Assembly: GCA_030602865.1 (NCBI GenBank)
Contig: JAUVYX010000077.1
Span: 1 to 5,454 of the forward strand
Direction of reading: 5' to 3'
Length of the DNA: 5,454 bases
From: Dehalococcoidia bacterium
Lineage (GTDB): Bacteria; Chloroflexota; Dehalococcoidia; GIF9; AB-539-J10
Every line of letters begins with the position of its first letter. Position 1 is the stretch's first letter. The position numbers and the translations under genes were made by a program. Positions 1 through 5,454 of this stretch are shown here, piece after piece. The notes beneath the pieces are model-generated. The model ran no database searches. It had not been told where the DNA came from and was given only the letters and a program-made list of their open reading frames with translations.

Positions 1-413
1 CCTTTACGAAGGCTGAATACGTTAGTGAACCTGGAGTTACTCTTGTTGACACGTATGTGTTTCTGGAAAATAGGGCAGAGAGTACAGCCGTAGAAATAGA
101 GAAAGCAAAAGTTGCTTTGTTAGAATATGCACGCAGGGAAGGAATGGAGGTAATTAGAGGAAGTGAGCACCAGGTAAGGATAAAACCTGTAAGCAAACTT
201 AAATTTCCTGGCAAGAGTGATATTGAGCGCAAAGAACTGGAAAATATAATTTATGAAGTAGATAAATGGGCAAGGGTCTTTCAGACTGATATAGCTTCGT
301 TAGCCAGTGTTATTGATAGTAAACTCCGGAACAATGAATTGATGGAACAAATAGTGAAGTATGGGGAAAATGAGATGGGCGATACAATCCAAATATCCCA
401 GCTAATGGACTAA
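1..413 (+). CDS. C-terminal end of a probable PD-(D/E)XK nuclease family protein (5' partial)
   Basis: The reading frame is open from the left edge (first full codon at base 3) to TAA at 411-413, giving 136 visible residues. A GTG at 57 could be read as a start, but coding-like sequence continues upstream of it (…AEYVSEPGVTLVDTYVFLEN…) with no ribosome binding site, so the true start lies outside the window. The visible part is charged, soluble and mostly helical, with no membrane segment or signal peptide. The pattern 'LLEYARREGMEVIRGSEH' followed by 'KFPGK', an Arg/Lys-Glu-Leu-Glu helix and 'DKWARVFQTDIASLASVI' recalls the C-terminal region after the nuclease core in RecB/Cas4-like PD-(D/E)XK family proteins of Chloroflexota and archaea. 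That family match is from memory. The catalytic D, E/D-x-K residues and any Fe-S cysteines would lie upstream and are not visible, so nuclease activity cannot be judged. No cysteine is present in the visible part. It could also be another helical DNA-associated protein. Confidence 0.5.
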   Translation, partial: FTKAEYVSEPGVTLVDTYVFLENRAESTAVEIEKAKVALLEYARREGMEVIRGSEHQVRIKPVSKLKFPGKSDIERKELENIIYEVDKWARVFQTDIASLASVIDSKLRNNELMEQIVKYGENEMGDTIQISQLMD

Positions 414-613
414 GAGAAATAGCTTTAATACTTGCTATCTACTGGATGAGGAAGGAAGTCTTATTGGGTTGGCATTCATACAGGTAAATGGATTAATATT
501 AGCGTAGAGATTTTATATATAACCAGGCAAGAAGAACTAAAAGAGAGGAATTACTTCCAGGATACCATAAGTTTGGTAATGACCAAGGCTCGGAAGATGA
601 ACAGTTATTTTAG
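414..613 (+). other. 200-bp gap with two start-less open stretches, possible decayed coding sequence
   Basis: No complete gene is visible here. One frame is open from 406 to TAG at 505-507 and reads …NTCYLLDEEGSLIGLAFIQ…, which looks protein-like and faintly like the opening of a leucine-rich repeat unit (Y-x-L-D-x-x-G-x-x-x-G-L). It has no ATG, and its only alternative starts are internal TTG/CTG codons without a ribosome binding site. A second frame is open from 503 to TAG at 611-613 and reads …REELLPGYHKFGNDQGSEDE…; it also lacks any start codon. It is in frame with lysA, which begins on the very next base. The two stretches overlap by a few bases and could be one gene broken by a frameshift, or chance. 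No rho-independent terminator (GC stem plus T-run) is evident after the upstream gene. Confidence 0.3.
469..497 (+). promoter_or_regulatory. weak candidate promoter for the lysA-holB-ricT block
   Basis: TTGGCA at 469-474 matches the -35 consensus in 5 of 6 positions. It is followed after 17 bases by ATTAAT at 492-497, which matches -10 in 4 of 6. A second option lies slightly downstream, with TTAATA at 493-498, 17 bases, then TATATA at 516-521. Both leave a leader of roughly 90-115 bases before lysA. The local sequence is AT-rich, so matches of this quality are expected by chance. The block may instead be transcribed from the upstream gene, since no terminator separates them. Confidence 0.2.
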
Positions 614-1939
614 ATGAAGATGAAAGGGCTACATAAACTAATTCTTTTCCCTCAGACCTCCGGAGTAAATGACAGGGGACATCTCTGTGTCGGTGGTTGC
701 GATGTTGTTAACCTGGCAGAAGAGTTTGGTACTCCACTCTATCTATTTGATGAATATACTCTCCGCAATCGCTGCAAGGAGTTCAAGAAAGAATTCTCAC
801 TGCATTACCCCGATATGCAAATTGTTTATGCTTCCAAGGCTTTCTTGAATCAAAAAATGGCACTTATCATCAAGGAGGAAGGGTTGGGAATTGATGTGGT
901 TTCAGCTGGAGAACTGAGTATTGCTTGTTCGGTAGATTTTCCTCTAGCTGATGTTTATTTCCATGGTAACAATAAGACACAGCAGGAGATGGAAATGGCC
1001 TTGGATTATGGAGTAGGTTGCATAGTGCTGGATAACCTATATGAACTGGATTTACTTGATAGTCTGCTGACGAAACGGACACGCAGTCAGCGTGTAATGC
1101 TCCGCATCAACCCAGGGGTGGACCCTCATACTCATAAGCATACGAGCACTGGTATCCTTGATAGTAAATTTGGTTTTCCACTGTCCAATGGGCAGGCTGC
1201 TGATGCAGTGAAGGTGGCTATAGATGCATCTCATCTGGAACTTGTAGGCTTTCATTTTCATCTTGGCTCACCGCTGTTTGAGGTAGAGCCTTATATTATG
1301 GCTATAGAACTAGTAATGAAGCTAGCTGCTGAGCTAAAAAATAAGCTGGGTTTTCAACTCAGGGATTTCAGCATTGGTGGTGGATTTGCTGTGCAGTATG
1401 TGTTGGGAAAAGAAGCGCCTTCGGTGGGTGATTATGCCAGGATTATTACCTGCAAGGTGAAAGACTCTTGTTCTAACTTAGGGTTAGCTTTACCGCACTT
1501 TACCGTAGAACCGGGTAGGGCTATTGTGGCTCAGGCTGGAGTGGCGCTCTACAGAGTCGGTGCTATAAAGGAGATACCAGGAATTCGTAAATATGTGTGT
1601 GTAGATGGTGGCATGAGCGATAACATTCGTCCCGCTCTCTATGATGCCAAATACGAGACGTTGGTGGCTAATAAAGTCAATGATGTAGAGCATGATATTG
1701 TTACTATTGCAGGTAAACTATGCGAATCTGGTGATATACTGGCTTGGAATGCCAAACTCGTCTCCATATCTCCTGGAGACCTTATTGCCATGCCCGTTTG
1801 TGGAGCATATTCTATTTCTATGTCCAGTAATTATAACTCTATGCCTCGTCCAGCTATAGTACTGCTTAATGAAGGCCAAGCGCAGATTATTCGAAAACGA
1901 GAAAGCTATAAAGATTTAATAAGGCTGGATGTGATATAG
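614..1939 (+). CDS. lysA: diaminopimelate decarboxylase (LysA)
   Basis: This PLP enzyme of 441 residues decarboxylates meso-diaminopimelate to L-lysine in the cytoplasm, the last step of the DAP pathway. It is a fold-type III alanine racemase-like barrel followed by a beta domain, and the length is normal for the family. Visible motifs are YASKA with the PLP Schiff-base Lys75, the TG-x-x-x-SKFG segment near 179-187, the His-rich FHFHLGS strand (213-219), the phosphate-binding glycine loop SIGGGF (253-258), EPGR (299-302), DGGMSDNIRPALY (331-343), the active-site CESGD (Cys370 to Asp374) and the C-terminal GAYSISMSSNYN (397-408), whose Tyr399 normally contacts PLP. DGGM and SSNYN argue for LysA over ornithine or arginine decarboxylases. 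ATG 614 is taken as start; ATG 620 is equally possible, and neither has a strong Shine-Dalgarno (nearest GGAAG at 592-596 is too far). The gene abuts holB (TAG then ATG), so the two are probably co-transcribed and translationally coupled. Nothing essential appears missing. Confidence 0.96.
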   Translation: MKMKGLHKLILFPQTSGVNDRGHLCVGGCDVVNLAEEFGTPLYLFDEYTLRNRCKEFKKEFSLHYPDMQIVYASKAFLNQKMALIIKEEGLGIDVVSAGELSIACSVDFPLADVYFHGNNKTQQEMEMALDYGVGCIVLDNLYELDLLDSLLTKRTRSQRVMLRINPGVDPHTHKHTSTGILDSKFGFPLSNGQAADAVKVAIDASHLELVGFHFHLGSPLFEVEPYIMAIELVMKLAAELKNKLGFQLRDFSIGGGFAVQYVLGKEAPSVGDYARIITCKVKDSCSNLGLALPHFTVEPGRAIVAQAGVALYRVGAIKEIPGIRKYVCVDGGMSDNIRPALYDAKYETLVANKVNDVEHDIVTIAGKLCESGDILAWNAKLVSISPGDLIAMPVCGAYSISMSSNYNSMPRPAIVLLNEGQAQIIRKRESYKDLIRLDVI

Positions 1940-2998
1940 ATGTGGCAAACAAAAGGTCAGGACCGAATATTAGATTTACTGAAGCGCAGCGTTAAAACGC
2001 GAAATATTGCTCATTCCTATCTATTAACCGGCCCACCGCATGTAGGTAAGGAAACTCTGGCTATTGACCTGGCTAAAGCATTGAATTGTGAGTCGCCAGA
2101 TTCTCCATGTGGGCAATGTCGGTCATGCCGTCACATCGTAGAGAGGAAACACCCTGACGTGGTTTTTGTGAATCTGGAACTTTCCGCCGAAATGAGTCGT
2201 AATTCTGCTGAAAGAGTGTCAACACCCAGGACGAAAATAGGCATTGATTGTATAAAAGAGCTTCAGTGTATGGCAAATATGGCTACTTATGAAGGAAAAT
2301 ATAGGGTGTTCATCTTTGAGGAGACAGCACAATTATCTACTGAGGCAGCAAACAGATTGCTGAAAATACTGGAAGAGCCACCTGACAAGGTTATTTGGCT
2401 GTTGCTCTCTTCAGAGGAGTCTCGTCTATTACCCACCGTTGTATCACGCTGTCAAAAATTGAAATTGAAGCCTATGCCGTTATCTAAATTACAGGATATA
2501 CTCGAGGTAGATTTTGGCATTGAAGCAAAGAAGGCAGAGTTTTTATCTCGTTTGTCGCAAGGTTGTCCGGGCTGGGCGTTTTCTGCGTTGGAGGATAATG
2601 GTGTGATGGAGCGGCGATTAGAGGATATAGATATGATATCCTCTTTGCTAAGTGCTGGCATTGAAAAACGTTTTGCGTATGCTGGGAAAATAGCAAATGA
2701 AGTGTCCAGAAACAAGCAAATTGTAACGAGATATATTGGGATCGCTTGTAGTTGGTGGCGTGATTTAATGCAAATTAAATGTAATTGTAAGGAAACTGTT
2801 GTTAATATAGATTACATAGCAGTTCTGGAAAAACAGGCAAAATATTTAAGTCTTGCTGACATTAAGGAATTTATCATAAATCTGTATTCTACAGAAGATC
2901 AAATATCCAGAAATGTTAATGCTCGATTGGCATTTGAATCGCTTATGCTCAATATGCCAAGGATTCCGATATCCGATGAGGGAGGGAATTATGCATAA
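1940..2998 (+). CDS. holB: DNA polymerase III delta' subunit (clamp loader, HolB-like)
   Basis: The 352-residue protein is an AAA+ clamp-loader subunit, which helps load the sliding beta clamp onto primed DNA. In order it shows a P-loop GPPHVGKE (31-38), a four-cysteine zinc module (Cys50, Cys57, Cys60, Cys63), HPDV (71-74), a Walker B-like FIFEETAQLS (124-133), ANRLLKILEEPP (137-148) and the SRC motif (169-171), which in this family carries the arginine finger. A less conserved helical collar domain follows. DnaX (gamma/tau) shares these motifs, but the short length, the degenerate Walker A/B and the ricT neighbour favour delta'. The P-loop has His where Gly is usual and Glu after Lys, and Walker B has Glu-Glu in place of Asp-Glu, so ATP hydrolysis may be weak or absent, as is common in delta'. 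A polar stretch at 82-98 sits between the zinc module and the next helix. The start ATG follows the lysA TAG directly with no clear ribosome binding site, suggesting termination-reinitiation; the end overlaps ricT by 8 bp. Confidence 0.9.
   Translation: MWQTKGQDRILDLLKRSVKTRNIAHSYLLTGPPHVGKETLAIDLAKALNCESPDSPCGQCRSCRHIVERKHPDVVFVNLELSAEMSRNSAERVSTPRTKIGIDCIKELQCMANMATYEGKYRVFIFEETAQLSTEAANRLLKILEEPPDKVIWLLLSSEESRLLPTVVSRCQKLKLKPMPLSKLQDILEVDFGIEAKKAEFLSRLSQGCPGWAFSALEDNGVMERRLEDIDMISSLLSAGIEKRFAYAGKIANEVSRNKQIVTRYIGIACSWWRDLMQIKCNCKETVVNIDYIAVLEKQAKYLSLADIKEFIINLYSTEDQISRNVNARLAFESLMLNMPRIPISDEGGNYA
2981..2985 (+). promoter_or_regulatory. Shine-Dalgarno of ricT, deciding its start
   Basis: GGAGG lies inside the last codons of holB, five bases before ATG 2991. 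It is the best ribosome binding site in the + strand block. It fixes the ricT start at 2991 rather than at the longer in-frame ATG at 2913, which would overlap holB by 86 bp and has no such site. Confidence 0.8.
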
Positions 2999-3791
2999 CA
3001 TAATTAAAGTTCGCATTTTTAATAACATCAATGCGGTTCAATATGACCCCAATGATATTGCTCTGCAAGTTAATGATTATGTGATGGTAGATACCCGTAT
3101 TGGTTTGGAACTAGCCAGGGTTATCGCTGTTGAGAAGTTTGAAAATGCTGATCAGGGTGATGAGATTCATAGACCAGTGATGACTCTGAGCAGACGAGCC
3201 ACAGATGGGGACATGGAGGAGGTCTGCCAGAGAAAGGAAAAAGAGGCGCTGGCTGAGTGCAGGAAAATGGTTGAGCGGTTACAATTAGAGTTGAAAACTA
3301 TCTCGGCTCAATATAATCCTGACAACGGCAATTTTACCATTATTTTTCATGCTAAAGGGAAAGTAAATTTTCGAAGCCTGGTAGGGAAATTGAGTAGACG
3401 CCTTAGAGCACGGGTAGAACTGAGACAGGTTGGACCTAGAGACGAAGCAAAATTACTTGGGGGCATTGGCAAATGTGGATTAACATTTTGCTGCCGGCAA
3501 TTTTTAAGAGAGTTCAGTCCTGTTTCCATTAAAATGGCTAAGCAACAGGGGTTGAGTCTGAACCCGACTAAAATATCAGGTGTTTGCGGCCGTCTTTTAT
3601 GTTGTCTTACCTATGAAAATCAGGAATATGATACGGTACGTAAAAAAATGCCCAAGTTGCGCCAGCAGGTGAAAACACCGTTTGGTGAAGGTAAGGTGAC
3701 CGAGCTCAACTTACTGAAAGAGACGGTTAAGGTGAAACTAATTGATAGCGAAATGTTTCATCAGTTGACCCTCAATCAGTTGGACTGGTAA
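2991..3791 (+). CDS. ricT: RicT/YaaT family protein (PSP1 domain, Fe-S cysteines)
   Basis: This is a 266-residue cytosolic protein of the PSP1/YaaT family. In Bacillus, RicT works with RicA (YmcA) and RicF (YlbF) in a complex that carries [4Fe-4S] clusters, promotes RNase Y-dependent maturation of operon mRNAs and affects the phosphorelay. Here an N-terminal beta-rich part (1-65) is followed by a charged helix (72-105), the PSP1 core ending near REL/VELRQVGPRDEAKLLGGIG (to about 160), and the family's cysteine motifs GKCGLTFCC (Cys162, Cys167, Cys168) and SGVCGRLLCCL (Cys199, Cys204, Cys205) around SLNPTKISG. All six cysteines are present. A small C-terminal beta domain (225-266, VKTPFGEGKV) ends the protein. 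holB-yaaT adjacency matches Firmicutes order; in Bacillus yabA follows, but here a convergent HNH gene does. RicA and RicF are not in this window, so its partners here are unknown and a sporulation role should not be assumed. Confidence 0.93.
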   Translation: MHNIIKVRIFNNINAVQYDPNDIALQVNDYVMVDTRIGLELARVIAVEKFENADQGDEIHRPVMTLSRRATDGDMEEVCQRKEKEALAECRKMVERLQLELKTISAQYNPDNGNFTIIFHAKGKVNFRSLVGKLSRRLRARVELRQVGPRDEAKLLGGIGKCGLTFCCRQFLREFSPVSIKMAKQQGLSLNPTKISGVCGRLLCCLTYENQEYDTVRKKMPKLRQQVKTPFGEGKVTELNLLKETVKVKLIDSEMFHQLTLNQLDW

Positions 3792-4291
3792 TAAGCAAGG
3801 TATTTTCGCCACTCGTCATGTCTGTTGGTGTAATTATAAGGAATATGGAAGCCATCATTATGAGGTGCTTGCGGTTGCTTAAGTAACTTCATACTTGCTT
3901 TTTCCAACAAGTGCCCACCCTTTCTCCGATTACAACGATTGCAGGCGCTAACCACATTTTCCCAACAGTGTTCCCCACCAAGCCGCCGTGGTATAACATG
4001 ATCTAGAGTGAGATCTATTCCATATTTGCCACAATACTGACAGGTAAATTTGTCACGATAGAAAACTTCTAGCCTGGTTAGCTTTCTCTGATGTCGTGGA
4101 CGATTAACCCGACAAACTAAACGAATTACCGAAGGTATGGTGAATACCTGCGTAGATGAATGAAGCTCACCTCTGCCGTTTTCCAGGACTTCAGCTGTTC
4201 CCCGAAATACCAATACCACTGCCCGGCGAACACGACATAGATTGAGAGGCTCGTAACTTTGGTTAAGGACTAGAACTTCAAACTCAACCAT
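3776..4291 (-). CDS. stand-alone HNH endonuclease
   Basis: This is a 171-residue protein with an N-terminal segment typical of small bacterial HNH proteins (VLVLNQSYEPLNLCRVRRAV, 6-25) and then a McrA-like HNH nuclease domain. The zinc-knuckle cysteines are C-x-x-C at 84/87 and C-x-x-C at 117/120. The catalytic core reads LTLDHVIPRRLGG (94-106, Asp97-His98), with Asn112 in WENVV, then CNRCNRRKGG (Asn121, Lys124). All expected metal and catalytic positions are present, so the enzyme looks intact and would nick or cut DNA using a divalent metal. No methyltransferase, intron, intein or phage terminase gene is adjacent, so substrate and role are open; such orphan HNH genes are common and often poorly characterised. 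ATG 4291 has only a weak GAGA-like site upstream, but it is the first start after a good promoter and gives the complete N-terminal motif. The 3' end overlaps ricT by 16 bp, tail to tail. The stop is TGA. Confidence 0.9.
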   Translation of the reverse strand: MVEFEVLVLNQSYEPLNLCRVRRAVVLVFRGTAEVLENGRGELHSSTQVFTIPSVIRLVCRVNRPRHQRKLTRLEVFYRDKFTCQYCGKYGIDLTLDHVIPRRLGGEHCWENVVSACNRCNRRKGGHLLEKASMKLLKQPQAPHNDGFHIPYNYTNRHDEWRKYLAYYQSN

Positions 4292-4318
4292 GCTAGATTC
4301 TCAGTTTAAGAATTATCT

Positions 4319-4347
4319 ATTTTAGCAGTCATATTTGCAGATTGCAA
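4319..4347 (-). promoter_or_regulatory. sigma70-like promoter of the HNH gene
   Basis: Read on the minus strand, TTGCAA (4342-4347, 4 of 6 to the -35 consensus) is followed by exactly 17 bases and TAAAAT (4319-4324, 5 of 6 to the -10 consensus). Transcription would start near 4312, giving a leader of about 20 bases before ATG 4291. This suggests the HNH gene has its own promoter and does not depend on read-through from the enolase-superfamily gene upstream. Confidence 0.55.
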
Positions 4348-4350
4348 TAT
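4331..4350. repeat. imperfect palindrome over the HNH promoter -35, possible operator
   Basis: The arms are ATATTTGCA (4331-4339) and TGCAATAT (4343-4350) around a three-base centre; they are complementary except for one extra T in the left arm. The palindrome covers the proposed -35 element and so could be a repressor site. It lacks a T-run on either side, so it does not look like a terminator. A second, weaker pair, ATTCT (4297-4301) and AGAAT (4309-4313), lies between the -10 and the start codon. Both could be chance in AT-rich DNA. Confidence 0.3.
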
Positions 4351-4364
4351 GAATTTAATTATTC

Positions 4365-5454
4365 TTAGCCGGTGTAAGGGTGGCTATTGACTACGTCCTC
4401 ATCTATCTCGATACCCAGACCTGGTTTTCCTGTTGGCATAAGATATCCTTTCTCCGGGCGTAGAGGGGGCTGTATGTAGGACAATTCGAGTGGCACCGCA
4501 TTTATCTCGATATATTCACTTCCCATATTGCTGAGGCTAAAATGGAGCGTGGCTGCAATCCCTGGCCCAAAACAAAAGGAATGAGGAATAAGTTGCAGGT
4601 TCCATGCCTCGGCAATGCTAAGAATCTTACGACACTCCATTAATCCACCGGCTTTTATGACGTCAGGCTGCAGGATGTCTACAGATCGTTTCTCTATCAT
4701 ATCTCTAAAACCATAATGGGTATATTCATTTTCTCCTGCAGCAATTCTGATACTACTATTAGCTGTTACATAGGCTAGTCCATCATAATCATCCATTGGT
4801 TGTACCGGTTCCTCCAGCCATAACAGCCCGTATGGTTCCAATTCCTTTATTTTCCCCAATGTTTCTCTGGGAGACCATAAACCATTGACGTCTAGCATAA
4901 GGGCGATGTCGTCAGGTATTACTTCCCGTACTGCCTTAACGGACTCCACATCAATTTGATGTAATTTTATTGCAGTGTAACCTTGCTCCACGAAACCCAT
5001 TGCTGCTCTGGCAACATCTTCAGGTCTGTTATAACGTAGCAGGCTGGCGTAAGCTTTAGCCTTGTCTCGACATAACCCTCCTAACATCTCGTATATGGGA
5101 AGTTTCCTATATTTTCCAAGAATATCCCATAGGGCTATTTCTATTCCGCTGATGCATTGAATCGCTAATCCTTTTCTGCCATAGCGGAATGTTGTTTGAA
5201 ACATAAGGTCCCAAAGTTTTGCAATGCGTAATGGGTCTTTATCAAGAAGTAGAGGTTTGAGAGCCTCTTCAATAAATTTACAGACTACGCTGGGGGTGAA
5301 GCGAAAAGCCTCTCCATAACCGGTTATGCCTTCATCTGTTTGAATTTTTACCAAAACATGAAAAGAACTAGCCTTAGCAGATGCCATTGATGAAATAGAC
5401 CCCGATGAAATAGCAGGGTTCTCCTTTAATGGAATAGAAAGAGGTATAGCCCTG
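4365..5454 (-). CDS. mandelate racemase/muconate lactonizing enzyme family protein (5' partial)
   Basis: This is an enolase-superfamily enzyme, which abstracts the proton alpha to a carboxylate using Mg2+; members are racemases, cycloisomerases, epimerases or sugar-acid dehydratases. The ATG at 5387 is not the start: the frame stays open to the right edge and reads RAIPLSIPLKENPAISSG, the usual N-terminal strand and capping loop, so only a few residues are missing. Numbering from the 5387 Met, the metal ligands are Asp166 (LDVN), Glu192 (WLEEP) and Glu219 (AAGEN). A His269/Asp242 dyad (IPHS; QPDVIKAGG) and Glu294 (YIEIN) match mandelate-racemase-type chemistry. The strand that usually carries KxK reads AIKLH (139-143), so the second Lys is His143. 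The C-terminal RPEKGYLMPTGKPGLGIE (310-327) is typical. Substrate cannot be named; no sugar or aromatic catabolic genes are visible nearby. It ends with TAA, 73 bp before the HNH start. Confidence 0.9.
   Translation of the reverse strand, partial: RAIPLSIPLKENPAISSGSISSMASAKASSFHVLVKIQTDEGITGYGEAFRFTPSVVCKFIEEALKPLLLDKDPLRIAKLWDLMFQTTFRYGRKGLAIQCISGIEIALWDILGKYRKLPIYEMLGGLCRDKAKAYASLLRYNRPEDVARAAMGFVEQGYTAIKLHQIDVESVKAVREVIPDDIALMLDVNGLWSPRETLGKIKELEPYGLLWLEEPVQPMDDYDGLAYVTANSSIRIAAGENEYTHYGFRDMIEKRSVDILQPDVIKAGGLMECRKILSIAEAWNLQLIPHSFCFGPGIAATLHFSLSNMGSEYIEINAVPLELSYIQPPLRPEKGYLMPTGKPGLGIEIDEDVVNSHPYTG

Noticed and set aside
57..59. GTG 57 as the true start of the first gene
   Set aside because: The frame is open and protein-like back to the window edge, and there is no Shine-Dalgarno before the GTG.
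597..617. Tiny ORF ATG 597 to TGA 617 overlapping the lysA start, as a leader peptide
   Set aside because: It has six codons (MNSYFR), no ribosome binding site and no lysine run or attenuator-like stem-loop.
870..1693. Minus-strand open frames inside lysA
   Set aside because: They lie antisense to a clearly conserved enzyme, have unnatural composition and no ribosome binding sites.
2913..2990. Longer ricT start at ATG 2913
   Set aside because: It overlaps holB by 86 bp and has no ribosome binding site, and the added residues do not look like the family's N-terminus. ATG 2991 has GGAGG five bases upstream and matches the normal RicT start.
2073..3031. Minus-strand open frames inside holB and ricT
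   Set aside because: They are shadows of conserved coding sequence on the other strand, without domain motifs or start signals.
3347..3529. Minus-strand open frame inside ricT
   Set aside because: It is antisense to the conserved PSP1 and cysteine region, and nothing supports expression.
4331..4350. Rho-independent terminator after the enolase-superfamily gene
   Set aside because: The stem is AT-rich and imperfect, and no T-run follows on the minus strand; an operator is the better guess.
1..5454. CRISPR array, tRNA/rRNA, insertion sequence or attachment site
   Set aside because: No regularly spaced direct repeats, cloverleaf sequence, transposase motifs or flanking terminal inverted repeats were seen by eye.

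Overview
The window is ordinary chromosomal DNA of a bacterium, moderately AT-rich, with no transposase, phage gene, tRNA, rRNA or CRISPR array that I can see. The style of LysA, the holB-ricT gene pair, the AT-leaning codon use and the housekeeping-plus-orphan-HNH context look most like a Chloroflexota (Dehalococcoidia-type) genome. That assignment is recall-based inference, not proven by any single marker here.

Layout, left to right. (1) Bases 1-413 (+) hold the C-terminal end of a protein that begins outside the window, probably a PD-(D/E)XK (RecB/Cas4-like) nuclease family protein. (2) Bases 414-613 are about 200 bp without a complete gene. They hold two short open stretches without start codons, possibly remnants, and any promoter for the next genes. 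(3) Bases 614-3791 (+) are a very compact three-gene block: lysA (diaminopimelate decarboxylase), a holB-like DNA polymerase III delta' subunit gene, and ricT (PSP1/YaaT family). lysA and holB abut as TAG-ATG, and holB and ricT overlap by 8 bp with a strong Shine-Dalgarno inside the holB end. (4) Bases 3776-4291 (-) encode a stand-alone HNH endonuclease that converges on ricT and overlaps it by 16 bp. (5) Bases 4292-4364 are a short gap with a good sigma70-like promoter for the HNH gene and an imperfect palindrome over its -35 element. (6) Bases 4365-5454 (-) encode a mandelate racemase/muconate lactonizing enzyme (enolase superfamily) whose 5' end runs off the right edge.

The + strand block joins amino-acid biosynthesis (last step of lysine synthesis), chromosome replication (clamp loader) and an RNA-processing/regulatory Fe-S protein. 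holB next to ricT is a known conserved pairing in Firmicutes (holB-yaaT in Bacillus). The minus strand genes are metabolically unrelated accessory genes. I found no convincing undescribed system. The points most worth a second look are the KxH (rather than KxK) catalytic motif in the enolase-superfamily enzyme, the repeated TAG-ATG junctions, and the possible decayed coding sequence before lysA.
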